From Isoperla grammatica (lineage: Eukaryota > Arthropoda > Insecta > Plecoptera > Perlodidae): a stretch of 64,000 bases of DNA. Where the stretch lies: the NCBI GenBank assembly GCA_945910005.1, contig OX246739.1, positions 37,396,608 through 37,460,607 of the forward strand. The letters are read 5' to 3'. The notes under the pieces are model-generated. The model had not been told where the DNA came from and did no database searches. It worked only from the letters and a program-made list of their open reading frames with translations. Every line of letters starts with the position of its first letter. Within the stretch, counting starts at the first letter, position 1. Shown here piece after piece: positions 11,997-25,235 of the stretch. Made by a program: the position numbers and the translations under genes.

Positions 11997-13149
11997 GATA
12001 ACACGTCATAATACCTGATAGTGTATTTGGTGTTCTTTCCTAGTATGTAATCTTTGGTATGACCGAGACTATGAATAACATTTCAACAATTGGAATTTGA
12101 AGAATGTATTACTACGTCTATCAACAGATTTAAAAAGTAATCACAGTATTAAAAAAAAAATGATTTTCTTTACCAACTTTTCGTAATAGAATATTTTTTG
12201 TCTATTATTTTGAAGCATGACCATTAATTTCCATTGTAAAATTTTGTGATAGAAGCACAGATATCGATGTTTTAATTTCAAGGTACCTAGATGTATTTAA
12301 ACGCGCATTATGTACTTTATAAAAAAGGGTGCATACACTTGTTAAACGGGACATAACAATTTTGCTGGATGCGGTATTGAATTTTCAAAATTTCTCTTAG
12401 GAAAAATATTGAATTGACAGAAATAATTTTGTGAACGTTTTCTGTGGCGCTAAAGAGCGTGGTTTCCTTGTTTCTAGAATGTTTCACTAAATACTTTCGT
12501 TTTTATGCAGATAAAAAAAAACGCGAAGAAAAATTGAAAATCACAAAAATCACAAAATTTAAAAACGTGAATGCAATATGTAATACCCGTTTGAAAAATA
12601 AGTATGACAGGTTCAGGGATAAAAATTAATTGTTTCGCCTTTAGCAGTCCAATCAACGTGGTACATTATAAATCAATATCAATCCACCAACATTGTTGGC
12701 TATAATATTCAAAATAAAGATGCAAAGTAACATTAAGTAACTAATGTGAGCATAACACACGATCCACGGATCATCTTTCTGATCATGTTGACTTATAAGC
12801 TGCTAGCGAATGAAACGCAAACTATTTATACTTGAATGTTTCAAAGAGCTTAGACAGAAATAGGTCGCTGCATTCGTCTCATGTTCGGTTCGGAACATGA
12901 GTGAGTGATTCACGCCGCGAACCCAATGTTCGATTTCACGCGCTGGGATAATTCACCTCCACCTCGACGTCTGGGTACAGCTGCATTAGCATCGCACCCT
13001 GGTTTCAAGCTGTACTGCCCGAGAATACGCTCAACGGTATTATCGGTATACGAACGCGAAATGTATAGACATTCATCGAAATTTCATAGAAGTAATCAAT
13101 ATTTTTCATTGTAAATGACCATCCACAAAGAAAAGTAACAGTGACAGCC

Positions 13150-13257
13150 CAGTAAACAACGTAATGTTTTAACCAATCATATTGGCTGATGAGAACTCAT
13201 TGCTGCTCGTCAGCCAATAGTATTGGTTAAAACCAGGATTGGTTGAAACATTACTGT
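13150..13257. mobile_element. Small MITE-like inverted repeat
   Basis: GTAATGTTTTAACCAATC pairs with GATTGGTTGAAACATTAC. An inner ATTGGCTGATGAG pairs with CTCGTCAGCCAAT. About 110 bases, no open frame. Confidence 0.6.
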
Positions 13258-14011
13258 TTCTGTTAATTTTCATTGCGAAGTTACGAACGACGAGGCTACT
13301 ATGATTATGATTGATATCAACTATCGGAATACAAAAACAATATCGATTATCGAAATATATTACATACTGTTTTATAGATCGCTTTAGACTATCGATTTTA
13401 AGGCTAAATATTGACTGACTTTTCTTAATACTAGTTTTTTTAATGAGTTATTAATATTGGATCGAAAAAAAATTATTCATTATAATAAATGCCAAGTAAA
13501 TTTTTTAATTCACTGCGTTCGTAATTTGAAATCTCAAATACCCCTGAGGCTAAAGCTATTTTTGTGTGCATCCTATGTAGGGAGGGAGAACTTAGTATCT
13601 GAATAATGGGTTGTATTACCAGACTTCATAAATATATACGTGTGTCATACAAAGTTCCAGCATTTCTTCATCGTCACCACCCCAAATACTTTTCTTCATC
13701 ATTCATCACGCTACTCGTGCGGTAGAAACGTCACACCATCATTGGAACACTGAACATTAATTTTCAAGGGAAAAATTACGATAGTAAATTTTTACGATTG
13801 TGATTGACTGAGATGTGATTATACTAGGAATGAAAAGCAGTTATGAAATCTATTATATTTTTAAGCAAATTTAACAGATTAATTTACATTGGTCGAAATA
13901 ACATACGGAACTTTATACGTTTCAAAAACATAATATAATATTTAATAAAAATATAATAAAGCATGACATTTGGTTTTGTTGTTGAAAAATGTGTATTTAA
14001 GTTGACACGAT

Positions 14012-14334
14012 AAGGACTACTAGCCAATATTAAAACCCGCGAAATTAACGTATTTTCGTCATATCTCAATAACGCCACACAATATCAAAACAGTGACACC
14101 TACGCACATTGTGGATTCGTGAGAGCTCAATACCAAATGAAAAAGATTTATTAGTTACAAATAAATAAATTACAACTATAATAACTACAATCTACGAAAT
14201 CTTTTTCATTTGGTATTGAGCTCTCACGAATCCACAATGTGCGTAGGTGTCACTGTTTTGATATTGTGTGGCGTTATTGAGATATGACGAAAATACGTTA
14301 ATTTCGCGGGTTTTAATATTGGCTAGTAGTCCTT
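14012..14334. repeat. Perfect 138-bp inverted repeat
   Basis: The arm 14012-14149 and the arm 14197-14334 are exact reverse complements over 138 bases as far as I can align by eye, separated by a 47-base AT-rich loop. Arms begin AAGGACTACTAGCCAATA and end AATGAAAAAGATTT next to the loop. It is either a very recent fold-back insertion or an assembly or amplification artefact. A diverged relative of the arm sequence is near 34127-34200. Confidence 0.92.
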
Positions 14335-16851
14335 CCTCTTAAGTATCCGAGACTATTACTAGTTGCTACACGAGGATGAAAAGTAATTAAAATAGCTTAT
14401 ACCTAGCGCGGTATTTGAATACATGCTTCTACCTGCACCTCAAATATGCGGTTTACAAGAATGGCAACTACTAGTGGAATACACGTTTTGCTTAGCAATC
14501 AGTTTCAGTTCCGCCAATACGTTTAGCGGGAATGCAAGAATGTCAATAAAATTAAAACAAACAACAAACAAACATACGGCTTCAGGCAAGTTAATGATCG
14601 TGGTATTTGTGGGATCCGGATGCACGTGTAACTTGTACTGCGCTTTGGCTGCTGTACGAAGTGCTTCACTCAAGTCAACCACTCTAATTTATTATCTCTT
14701 AAATATGAGTTTGTTGGAAGACTGCGAGCTAGTCATCTATTGCGAATACAGTGGACCCAGGCTCAAGCCGAGGGCAAGCGAAACGAAGGACATCCTCAGC
14801 TAGAGCCCTGACAAGTCTTGATCACGATCTCAATCATATAATGTCTGTAGCCTGATCATAGTAGAAGCAATATGTGTAATCTTTGGTATAACTGACCATT
14901 AGATCAAAGAACAATTTGCTATTTTTATAGATTGAAATAATTCACTTTTCGTCATTATCCATTCTCGTTTCCTGACTCTGGAAGGGCCAGCCCATGCTCT
15001 TTCTTCACTTCTCTCATCTACTCTCATTGCTTCTGCAAGTATCTGGTTACTGGCTCGTTCCATCTCTTCTGTGCGTTTCCTCTGCGCTCCTTTCGCACGC
15101 ACTATTCATTCATTTTTGCAGGCAGAATTTCTGCCACCCTCTCTCTCGTGTGTCCGAGCCATTGGTCTTCACATGTTTCAAATTTTATCTTCAATCGCTT
15201 TCATTCCAACCATTTTCATTGTTACGTTTTGGACCCTATTTCTTCTTGTCTTCCAAATTGTGCTTCTTGTTAACCTCACTTCTCCTACCTGTATCTTAAC
15301 TTTTTCCCAAATGCCACTGTCAATGTTTCTGCTACAAAGGTTAAGAAGTGGTTAAGAAGTATCTCTTACTGTACCATCTTGCACGGTAATGGCTCATGCT
15401 TACCTCACACCTACCACTTTATAGACTGGTAAGGTAAAAGGCAATGGCCTTCTGGATCCTGATGTTTCTTTCCTTGTCAATCTTTCAATTTCCCATTATT
15501 TAACTCTCCAAGTCTTCAAACATTTTAGTTTTACTACTTACCACCATTTACCTTTATGCCTGTTGCATGCCTGGCTACAAAATTGTCTATAGTACCTCCT
15601 CATCTTCTACCCTTCTACAGATCGTCTATAAACAGAATCACCGTTGTGCATCTTTATTTATATTCTACTTTAGCCCTCACATCTGTTTTTAGTTCACCCA
15701 TATATGAGTTACAAACACAAAGGGTGACAATACACGTCATTGTCTTACCCAGTGTGTTATGTCAAACCAGCTGGAAGATCCAACAGCTGTGTTTTAACGC
15801 AACCTTTACATACAACATAGATACTCTTGAATCTGGGCAGTTACAATATGGATTGTTACATAAATAATTTTACATATTCCTTCCCACAACCCCAACCCCA
15901 CAAGTATTCCCCCCACATATTCTTTATTTTTTACACATTCTTTATTATCTTTTTTTTTTATTCTTTATTTTTATTTCATTATTCCCACACCCACAAGTAA
16001 GAACTATATTTTATATGATTTGATTCAGTAATACGTATAGACAGTGAACAGTGCAACTCAGTGGTTGACATTCAAGTATGGTATAGAGTACAAATGGTCG
16101 CAATAGGAAGATGCTTGATGACACTTAACTCTGGGTCACAGTCGAATGGGTGGACGGGGTAATGGGGTAATGGGGTATGCGAGGGAACGCACCTGCATAC
16201 AGTCCGCTATACCCATATGGCGAGGATGTTCACAACGCAATTTAATTATGTGTGACAGAAATAATGGATTGAGTAGAATGCAACTTTTAACCTGGTTGTA
16301 AGTAAATTATATGACTTGGAACATTCACGAGGAATACCATCTGACGGAGTGTTTTGTCTCAGTCTAGGTCTCTCGCCACATACAAGAAGGTGTAGCACAT
16401 TCAGCAACAGGTGGCGTGGTGGCTGGGTTATCGCCTTAAAACTGTATAGCGTTGGCCATACATTTGAGAGGTTTAGGTAAACTAACGACGAAAATGATGA
16501 ATGCGGCTCAAGTGCACGATAGCCAATATGGAGGTGTCTCTTATGTAAATGACTTGCACAGTCAAATAGTCTACTTAACATGACATAAGCGACATCGAGA
16601 CGAGTTGTAGTCGAATTTATCTCGATCCGCGACTTGCGTTAGAATTCTATTGCTGTGTTCGATTTATGAAATCTACTACTTCAAGACTTGGTAATAATAT
16701 GACATTTCAATACCTGTCAATCAAAATCATCGCAGTGAAGTAATTGCATGAGCAGTACCGGTACCTAAGGTGTGATTCAATGCACACAATTAATTCCAAA
16801 ACCGCTAAGAAAGTCCTTCGTCTTTACCGATGGTGCTAGAGAGTGACATAC

Positions 16852-16974
16852 CTGTAATTGTGCCAGGACCTCATCGTGTGCACGAAGCAGTTGTTCCGCT
16901 TCCTGTAGTGACGAGCCCAGCTGGGTCAGTTCCGGTGTCACCTCTACAACCTTCAGCTGAAGATACTCTCGACT
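16852..16974 (-). CDS. CCDC141-like protein, exon 2
   Basis: Exon of 41 codons between a TTGCAG acceptor and a CAG|GTATGT donor, phase 0 on both sides. It encodes SREYLQLKVVEVTPELTQLG and then a helix with LQEAEQLLRAHDEVLAQLQ spacing. Joined to exon 1 it gives a run VIALLQ-SREYLQLKV, matching my recollection of the short beta-like segment before the first spectrin repeat of CCDC141. The pattern 'G-S-S then LL-x-x-H' is typical of the start of a Trio/SESTD1/CCDC141-type spectrin repeat. It is separated from exon 1 by 35.3 kb of intron and from exon 3 by 6.6 kb. Confidence 0.88.
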
Positions 16975-18449
16975 CTGCAACAGAAACACACACGAAACAT
17001 TAGTAGAGGTCTAAAAAAATGTTTTTTTTTTGTGAATTTTATTTGTGAATATTAACAAATTTCGGTTTTGTTCAGAAAAAGCAGTATTTCTTCGTATTTG
17101 ACCATTATTTCTGTATTTTCACGTGCGCAGCTTTTCATTTACGTCTTACACATGGATGCCTTGAAAAGGTTTTTATTCGGGATATTTTGAGACATTTGTT
17201 TACATCCACATTTCCTCAGTATCACTGTCCAAATTATTAAACTATGGCTTTGTAATAAAAATGTTTCATTTAACACATATTCTTATATCACGAATATCGC
17301 GAATTTCGGTGTTATTCACGGTATTTATACAAATTTTCTTATTTGAAGGTGATTCAATGTTCACATTTTTGGTTTAAAATAAAACACTTATTGCTCATTT
17401 TGTGTGTAAAAAAAAAAAGAATCCTATATATTTCCAGATTTGCGAGCTCTAATCATCAGACGTGTTTCTTGAATAAGCACCTTCAGGCTGCTACTTACAT
17501 AACCACTTGCACAGTTTTATATTTATAGCTGTGCAAAGACGTTGGTTGCTCCAACCTATAATTATAATTATTGATATAATCCCAAGATTTAATCAAACGA
17601 ATGAATATCTGGTTTCCGATTGGGCGAGACTGCGATGCCTCAGAGCAGAATGCGCTTGTGCAAGGTTGTTGACAACGAGCGGTCTGTTGCGTAGTCTCCT
17701 ATACTCTTAGACCGAGCTTAGACTAAACTTTCAAAATTTTGAGCTTTTGAGTATCTAACTACAGTTACAAACTCAAAAGTTTACTGGATGTTTAGTATCG
17801 GGCTTATATCTGATTCTGTCAACCATCGCACTGCAATAATCGCCTGTGTGAAGAACGAAAGTATAAAACGGGTAAATAAAAAGAAAATATTTCCTGTCTC
17901 AACAATCCCAACATATCGTTATGGCTCATACAACAATCCCTCTTAAAAAAAGACTACTTTGGTATGCTAAATATTATTTTCTCTCACAAATTTGGTGGAT
18001 TATTATGGTCTGCTGTTCACACACCACAAAGCACTTTATTTCCGGATATATGTTCTTAATGACAAAGTATACACGAACGTGTTGGAGTTCAAATAGCATC
18101 AAGTAATCTGCCTCTAATTGTTTTAAATATATTGTTTGAAAACCATTACAAAAGTCAGATTTTAATACATGATTCGAAGTGCAGTTCCCTAGCCCCAAAG
18201 GGTACTCGATTGGCTATTCAAGATTGGGTATCCTAGTTGTACTTCCTTACACATGTTTTGTGCATACGTACTATGGTCTCTACGAAACCCCTCGAGGAAA
18301 ACCACATTGAAGCAACAGCGATTATTCTGACATTAGTTTTAGATTAATCACAGTTATTATAGATGCATCGTAGACGTCGTTTTCTGTGGAAGAATATTGA
18401 AACATGAATAAAAATCCAAATCTTACGATACTGTGGTCGGTCGACGGTG

Positions 18450-18545
18450 AAAGCCGTCCGCTGTGGCTCATGCGGTTGGGGCGCAGATCCTAAGTGTAGG
18501 ACCAACTATAGTGAAGTGGGTTCGAATCCAGGATAAATTGGTATA
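18450..18545 (+). mobile_element. tRNA-like SINE head
   Basis: A-box-like GTGGCTCATGCGGTTGGGG and a consensus B box GGTTCGAATCC at 18519-18529, spaced roughly as in a pol III internal promoter. There is no convincing tRNA cloverleaf, so I call it a SINE rather than a tRNA gene. Confidence 0.6.
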
Positions 18546-19770
18546 ACATTATACAAATAACCGTACATATAATAAGTAATCTATTTATGTACGAACCGAA
18601 TTTGTCGACTGCCTGAACAAAGTAGCAGTAGTGCTCTGCATTAGTCGCGCGTACCTCGACCAGCAGGAGGGAATTCAATTTAGTTTTATAAGAGTTTGTT
18701 TATAATAGATTGTTAAAACACGTTCAGCATAATGAACGAAATTTATCAAACGCCGATTTTGGGATTACAATTTTTTTTACTAGCTTTCAAAAACGCCTTT
18801 AAAGATTATAAATTTAACTCTTAGGCCTACTGGAAAAATAAAACAATGAATACCCATATCCATTGAAATAAATGTTACTTTCAAAGGGTAATGTTTTATT
18901 GGAGATGATAATTCTTAAGTTTCTTACTTTGATATCAAAATCATAGCTTCTAAACGATTTTTGGAAATTCCTCTAAGATTATTAAATCTGTAACGAGGGA
19001 ACTATGAAAGAGTCAATGAACGTAATTCTTATCAAGCTCACGGAATAACGTTATTAGCGTTATCAGCTCACGGAATATTTGATACACAAGAATGCTTAAT
19101 TACAACGTTATTAGCGTGTTGCAATAGATTTCACATGAACCGTTCATATGGCTTTGTTCTCTCATAGGCTCTCATAGCGTATCAATTTCAACACAACTGT
19201 GATTGCTGATTTAACAAATATGATTATTGATTACTAAACGATTTGACCAAGAATGGTTTAGTAATTATAATCATATCATGAAAAACGAATGTTGCCATTA
19301 ATTAATAATCTACACAATTTAGTTGTAGGAGATACTTGAAGTACAGAGATCGGTTGTAGGTAATAGGTATGGTACTTGTTTGGTTGATTTTAGCTATCTC
19401 GGACAGTTTCACTGTTGTAAAAACGGTAACATCATTGCGAAGATACGTTAACGTAAACACAGACAGCATCTTCTTATTTAAACTATGATAATATCTGCAA
19501 TCGTGCGAAAGTTATCTCCGTAATCCGTAGGCCTGCCTCTCTTACGATAACAGAGCTACTCAAGACATGATTAACTTTATCGTGCAGCAATTCTAATGGT
19601 GACGATGATAATAATGATTGAACTGTAGCCTCCACTTTGAGCAATCATTTTGGTCCTGGACTAAAAATTTAGTGGGCCGTCGTAATAGCAAGCTATAGCC
19701 TTGTCCCTTGTGCGACAGGAAGAGCTATCCTGCACCTAATCTACCGCGGACCTATAGTGCAAACATGATT

Positions 19771-20010
19771 GTGAGTAGGATCTACGTGCTCAGGTTCTGA
19801 ACTCCTGGTAAATATGATTTAATCAGTGTCTGCATGGCCGAAAACATCAAGATGAGTAGAACCTACGTGCTCAGATTCTGAGCTCCTGGTAAACAAGAGT
19901 TATAGTGTCTGCATTGCCGAAAACATCAAGATGAGTAGAACCTACGTGCTCAGATTCTGAGCTCCTGGTAAACATGATTTAATTAGTTTATGCACTAACG
20001 AAAACATTCA
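19771..20010. repeat. Tandem repeat, about 80 bp, three copies
   Basis: Copies begin near 19773, 19854 and 19933 with GAGTAG(G/A)A(T/C)CTACGTGCTCAG and include GAGCTCCTGGTAAA. The first copy is more diverged and the last decays after about 60 bases. Confidence 0.8.
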
Positions 20011-20435
20011 GGCCCGCGCATGTTTAGCTGCCTGCTTATGAATTCAGGCCCATGATGCAGCGTGCGGAGTGAATGTTAAAAGCCATCAAGCACAGGAAGC
20101 CATGCAGTCACCACTTAGCCCATCAACTCGTTGTGCAGCTATCAGGAATGCAGAAGATACCGGCAGCTTGTTTATTAATAAAACTAAGGAATACATTAAA
20201 TACTCGCTGACGATACAGGGAGAGTCAATAGGTGTGTAGGTCACACACTCGTTACTTGAAAACGTGAATGAACATGAGATTGTAAATTGGCACATATTCC
20301 TCCAAGACGTGACTCTCAGCTGTCGCAAGACTCGACGACGTAGACGCTTACACACAAACAACCGACTATATTCTCACAACATGATGACAATAGCATATAT
20401 ATCAGCCAAAATGAAACATGTGCCCACGTTTTTGA

Positions 20436-20468
<33 letters not shown>

Positions 20469-20469
20469 G
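20436..20469. repeat. TTA microsatellite
   Basis: Eleven or so TTA units without interruption. Confidence 0.95.
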
Positions 20470-21466
20470 ATCTCAGACCCACAAATTGATCGATCAAAAG
20501 TACAGATTTGTTGCCGTTGTCTGTTCTCTAAGTAAATCAATAGGATAGGACCAAAGGTGATAATATGGTGGACCGTGGATATAAATGCATGTTTAGCGCG
20601 GGAAAATCGTTTAAAAATATTTACAGTAAAACTACTATAAAATTTATAATATTAACTTATGAAAAACAATAAACTGTACCATCCTTTATAACAAAATAAT
20701 ATTCTTGTACATGAAAATTTGTTATAAAGAAGCGTTATGGTAGGTGTAATACTGATGGCATGTATAAATTTACAGGTAAAACAACGTATTACCAAAGATT
20801 ATAAAGGGCTGCATTTCATAATGTTTGATAATACTGTGAACTGCCTCTCGTATAGATATACAGAGAATGTGTTCAGAGCCTGAACACGCTGGTTGAATGC
20901 AAACATTAAAGAAATCAGAAGCCAAGAGAGAATGTTTATACGGGTGGTATATTGTCTGGAGGATTACTCGATTGAGTCGTTAAGGTGTTGTTTACGTCAG
21001 AGGCTCCACCTTGGTCCAGTGGCGGAGCGTTGACTTGTCACGTTTTATGAGGGTGGGTGGGCTGCTCAACAAGTGACCCACCCATCTACACAGCACAGCA
21101 GGCGTGAAGATGCTTTCCTCGAAAACGCTCAATCATAATATTGGAATGTGTATTTTTAATTAAGTGCTACAGTATCCCGTCAGTGAACCCTACAATTAAC
21201 ATGCCAAGTGTTTCAAAAACGGCTCGGACCGTACTGTATAGGTTGTTAGACGCATCATACATGTGTTCAAGATGAGAGAGATAACACGCACACCACTATA
21301 TGGTCATTTTTGTTGTTTATGGTATTTGGTAACAACTAACAATGGATATAAGGTTACGAACTCTTTCATGGACGTTAATGTCTGCTGAGACCGGTCGTGG
21401 TGGTAGTGACACCAAATACACAAATGGCCACTGAGTCGACAAACAATCGATATTTTAATATTTTAA

Positions 21467-21605
21467 CCGTAATTTAAACATTCATTTTAATCTATGCAAC
21501 ATTAAATTGTAAGCCAGCATGCTGGAAGCACGATCGTAAACTTTAAACATTCATTTTAATCTATGCAACATTAAACTGTTTGTCAGCATGGTGGAAGCAC
21601 GCTCG
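21467..21605. repeat. Tandem duplication, about 70 bp
   Basis: TTTAAACATTCATTTTAATC, then CTATGCAACATTAAA and CAGCATG(C/G)TGGAAGCACG, occurs twice about 70 bases apart. Confidence 0.85.
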
Positions 21606-22229
21606 TAAGAGTTTGTTTTACATAAATATAAATACCAATCTAAATTTAACTCTATGTTAGCATGAATTTTAGATACTACCAAATAAAACCTCCATTGTTA
21701 TGTTTACATCACTTCAACTAGACAATAGAATTATTAATAAAATAGTGTGTCGCCTTTCTTAACTTTCACCATCGGAAAATGGTCACACGAAGAAGAATCA
21801 ATCTAAAAATTCCAGTCGTGGTGTCAGCACGTGCGCGCCTGTTGTGACATCTTCTAGTAGCTAGGTGCAGTCTTACTACATTGGTATAAAGGAGAGTTCC
21901 CCGTTACAATTGTTCTTATATTCTCCTCACGTGAACATCCAGACCTTTAGATTCTGTCTTCCATCATAATAGAGAAACGGTACAATCATTTCATTTTTAA
22001 ACCATCATTGAGGATATTATAACAGCGTGTAAACTACTGGTTTGATAGGTTTCACATGGTGTTGAAGTTAGGAAGAACCACGGCTTAATAGGGCAGTACT
22101 TCAATGTACACAGAAAATGCGTGTACATGCTCGCCGAAAGGGAATAGCCAATTTTAGAGACCATTGCTGCTGTGCACATTATCAGTATTCCTTATTCAAC
22201 AACCATAAACATCCACCAGAGATGGCATC

Positions 22230-22560
22230 GAAAAATGGTAATATAAGCCCCCCAACGTAACTACTCTCATAACACCCTCAGATCCTTATCTACCACCCAT
22301 CAAACACGCTGTTTCAACGAAAATTAACAGATTTCTGTCGTTCTTTCACACATGTAAAAGATGTTTTACGGTTTAGTACAAGTCTCAATATTCACGCCTG
22401 CTGTGTTGGTAATTTACAGGTATCCAACCCAAGTTCGTCAAATATATCGCTAATTCACCCGTTTCAAGTAGTAACGAGTAGAAAATTAAGTTGGTGCTAT
22501 TGTAATAGGTGTTTCCGTAGGTATGAGACAAGTTACGTTGGTGAAACTCTATGTCCACGG
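22230..22560 (+). repeat. Dispersed repeat family A, copy 2
   Basis: Holds CACGCTGTTTCAACGAAAAT, then ACAGATTTCTGTCGTTCTTT, and further on GTAGAAAATTAAGTTGGTGC and CGTAGGTATGAGAC. It is the most complete copy in the window. Confidence 0.6.
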
Positions 22561-23484
22561 CGAGCACGCCACTGCTGGCAGACGTACTCTATAGCAGTGA
22601 ATGCTGCAGACGGGGTTTGAAGTGCGCCATCTCAGGCAACGACCCCGCCCTGTTCCCGGCTTCTTTGCCTCTTGTAAAACATCTCGTCGCGCTATAAATA
22701 GGCAAGACAGTGCTGAAAAAATACACACACCGCCCCTACAAATACGCTGCGATGTTTGATATTTCCAGTTGCTGCAACAATTCCAAACCTCTTAAAATGA
22801 GCTTCCGAGAAATCAAAGCTGAGCTTCCACGAGGCTACTATAATATTTAACAAGAAGTCAAAGGGCTAATTCTGCCGAAAATATGCAACAATGCAATATT
22901 CGCATTAGTCATAGGTCTCCCAAACTAATGCCTTGACAATCTAAATTAAGTCATCATTCTGAACCTAAGGAGAAAATGGAACACAGTGAAAAAGAAACGA
23001 GCACATGCAGACTTATTAATTTCTTATGAACTATGATGTACTGCCTCTACACATGCCACATGCACTGTGTCCGCCTCGCGACCCCTATAGTTCGCACATT
23101 ACACAATAACACATTCACAAAATGCATCTAGACCTACATCGCAGTAAGATAATTTGCATTTAAAAGCAATGACTAGGCCGATTAATGACCAGGAGAATAA
23201 CTAAGTGTATATCTGCTGTGAAATCGGACAACCAGGCTAGCATGTTTTTTGTTACCCCTGTAATGAGAACAGAAAATGTTACCATGCTAATTCTGTACGG
23301 TTGATTGTGACCTTGAAAGAATTGTGTTCGTCTATAGTCGGTGATGACTGCATTGCGTCCCACGTCAAAGCATCGTGACTGCAATCATTGAGTACGTATC
23401 TGATTATCATTGCATTCATTTGTATATTTTTCATCTACAGTAGGGAGTACAGGAAAACTAACAACTGGGCATGATATTGTAATT

Positions 23485-23690
23485 TGGTGTACTCGAACTC
23501 GACAACCACAGGTCATGTGATGTCGGGGGAAAGGGACAAGTAGGAGAGATAAAAGATTTTAATGGTTAATGGGTGAAAAGGACAAATTGGAGGACCTCAT
23601 TTCGTCACCTCTTACGACTGGCAGGGTCATGCACCATGGGCCAAATTCTTCCCCATACGGGGAACAACTGGGCAAGTAAGGTGTTTTGCT
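23485..23690 (+). mobile_element. SINE family C, copy 1
   Basis: Diverged copy of the family seen at 50660: GGTGTACTCG, GGTCATGTGATGTCGGGGG, GGGACAAGTAGGAG, then TTACGACTGGCAGGGTCA. No open frame. Confidence 0.5.
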
Positions 23691-23876
23691 AGAGCACAAT
23701 GTCCAACTCTATACTCTCATCAGTCATCGGCGTATGTAATCTATCAAATTTGCACCAACTTCTCGGTTAATCAATAGTTGGATTTCTTGGTTGACAGTAT
23801 AAGTTTGGCATTAATTGATTATTTTCACCCAATATGAATATTAGAATACCGAGATTAATTTAGCTATTGGCAACCC

Positions 23877-24029
23877 AAGACTGCCTTACATATGCTTTCG
23901 TCACAGGCGAGGTATTCGTAGCCAACTAGCGAACCGTCCGAGACAAGCGTGTGCAGGTAACGGTCGCTGATTGGCTACGAATACCTCGCCTGTGACGAAA
24001 GCATGTGTAAGGTTGTCTTGGGTTGCCTA
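23877..24029. mobile_element. MITE family B, complete copy with TA duplication
   Basis: 153-base imperfect palindrome. Left end TTGGCAACCCAAGACTGCCT, right end read in reverse complement TAGGCAACCCAAGACAACCT. Subterminal GCTTTCGTCACAGGCGAGG on both arms. TA flanks both ends (23875-23876 and 24030-24031). A TA duplication suggests a Tc1/mariner-type mobiliser, but the source element is unknown. Confidence 0.75.
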
Positions 24030-24739
24030 TAATTTTGATTAGAGAAAGGTAAAAATTGTTAAATGTATTGTCAGATTACCCTTTCCCCTCACCCCTTCCT
24101 GCTATGTTCACCGTAGTAAGCACGTGGTAGTCCAACCAAAGAATGTCTGAATGGCGGTTCAAGATTGCAAACGTAAATGTCGGCGCACACTAACACTGGA
24201 ACCGCCATCGTTATCACTAGATTAGTGATAACAAACAAAGCGCAACGCGACGCGTCTGCAGAGAAATGCAACAGTTGTCATTACACCTGTGTTTACTATA
24301 TAACCCGTTGCAGTAGCGCGAGAGTTGGCCGCCATGTGTACAGGCTCGACACTCAAAGGTCGCGACACGATAACGTGTGTGTGTGTGTGTAAAAAAGAAC
24401 CGAACCGATAAAGCACATGCCTAATCTTCAAGGGCGTTTAGAGTAGAGTAGATCGTTCTCTTCAATTGAATAGCTTGGCTCGCGTCACACGTTACACAAC
24501 GGGGATACAAACACGGAAACACCTGGTACCTACTGCAGTAGCTCATGGCTAGCGTACAGAGCACGACGCTCTGAGAGCAGGTTCCATCCCCTACAAACCC
24601 GATCATCCCAGACAGCTCTTAAATTTCCACTTGATTTGTTTTTATTTAATTTCTCAATTGTTTCTTCTTGTTCTTGATTTTTTTTCTTTCTTATAGTACA
24701 GTAGTTCGTTTTGGTTTTGTTGTTATTGTTATTTAGGAT

Positions 24740-24766
24740 ATTATTATTATTATTATTATTATTATT
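24740..24766. repeat. TTA microsatellite
   Basis: About nine TTA/ATT units within a T-rich stretch. Confidence 0.9.
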
Positions 24767-25141
24767 TGTTTGCATAGCCTAGTTTTATTTAAGGTCCTTC
24801 TTTGTAAATCAGTTTTTATAACTAAATAGGATAAGATAGGAATAAACTACATGAGTATGTAACGGGTTTGGTTCTTATCTTTGAAATGCCATCGTATCAA
24901 GGTCTACGGACGATCTTCATAAAATTATGCAACATGGATTACGTTTGGATGAAATCATTCAAGTTTTGACACAAGCACAAATCCTCAGAAATTCCATCAA
25001 GGTACTGGTTGAGATAGTCATAATTGGAGTAATTGCATAATGGAAGGGTGAAACGAAACCCCCAACCACATCGAACGTGACTGATGAAGTTAGTGCACTC
25101 TACTAAACGAAATGTTCCTCATTTACAAATGTGTGTAAAAA

Positions 25142-25235
25142 CATGAGGAATTTGTTGACTTTAGTTGAAACAGCGTGCATGAAAGGGGCGGTAGATAATT
25201 ATCAGAATGCGGTATGAGACTATGATGGTTACATT
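25142..25235 (-). repeat. Dispersed repeat family A, partial copy 4
   Basis: Plus-strand text GTTGAAACAGCGTGCATGAA followed by AGGGGCGGTAGA and GCGGTATGAGACTA matches the copy near 4.66 kb in the same orientation. Confidence 0.55.

Larger units (their letters stand above)
10208..16851 (-). other. Intron between exons 2 and 3
   Basis: 6.6-kb AT-rich intron holding a 204-bp tandem duplication (11590-11996), a MITE-like inverted repeat (13150-13257) and a perfect 138-bp inverted repeat (14012-14334). I found no additional exon; the exon phases on either side already agree. Confidence 0.78.

Noticed and set aside
18450..18545. tRNA gene
   Set aside because: A and B boxes are present but acceptor and anticodon stems do not pair convincingly; fits a SINE head.
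20264..20540. Frames with poly-Tyr or poly-Asn
   Set aside because: Translations of the TTA microsatellite.
25078..25150. Possible hammerhead ribozyme: CTGATGA, then a short stem and GAAA, then a TTCCTCAT/ATGAGGAA hairpin
   Set aside because: The third stem does not close next to the required A and U-H positions and no matching stem I is present after the cleavage site, so the core match is probably chance.
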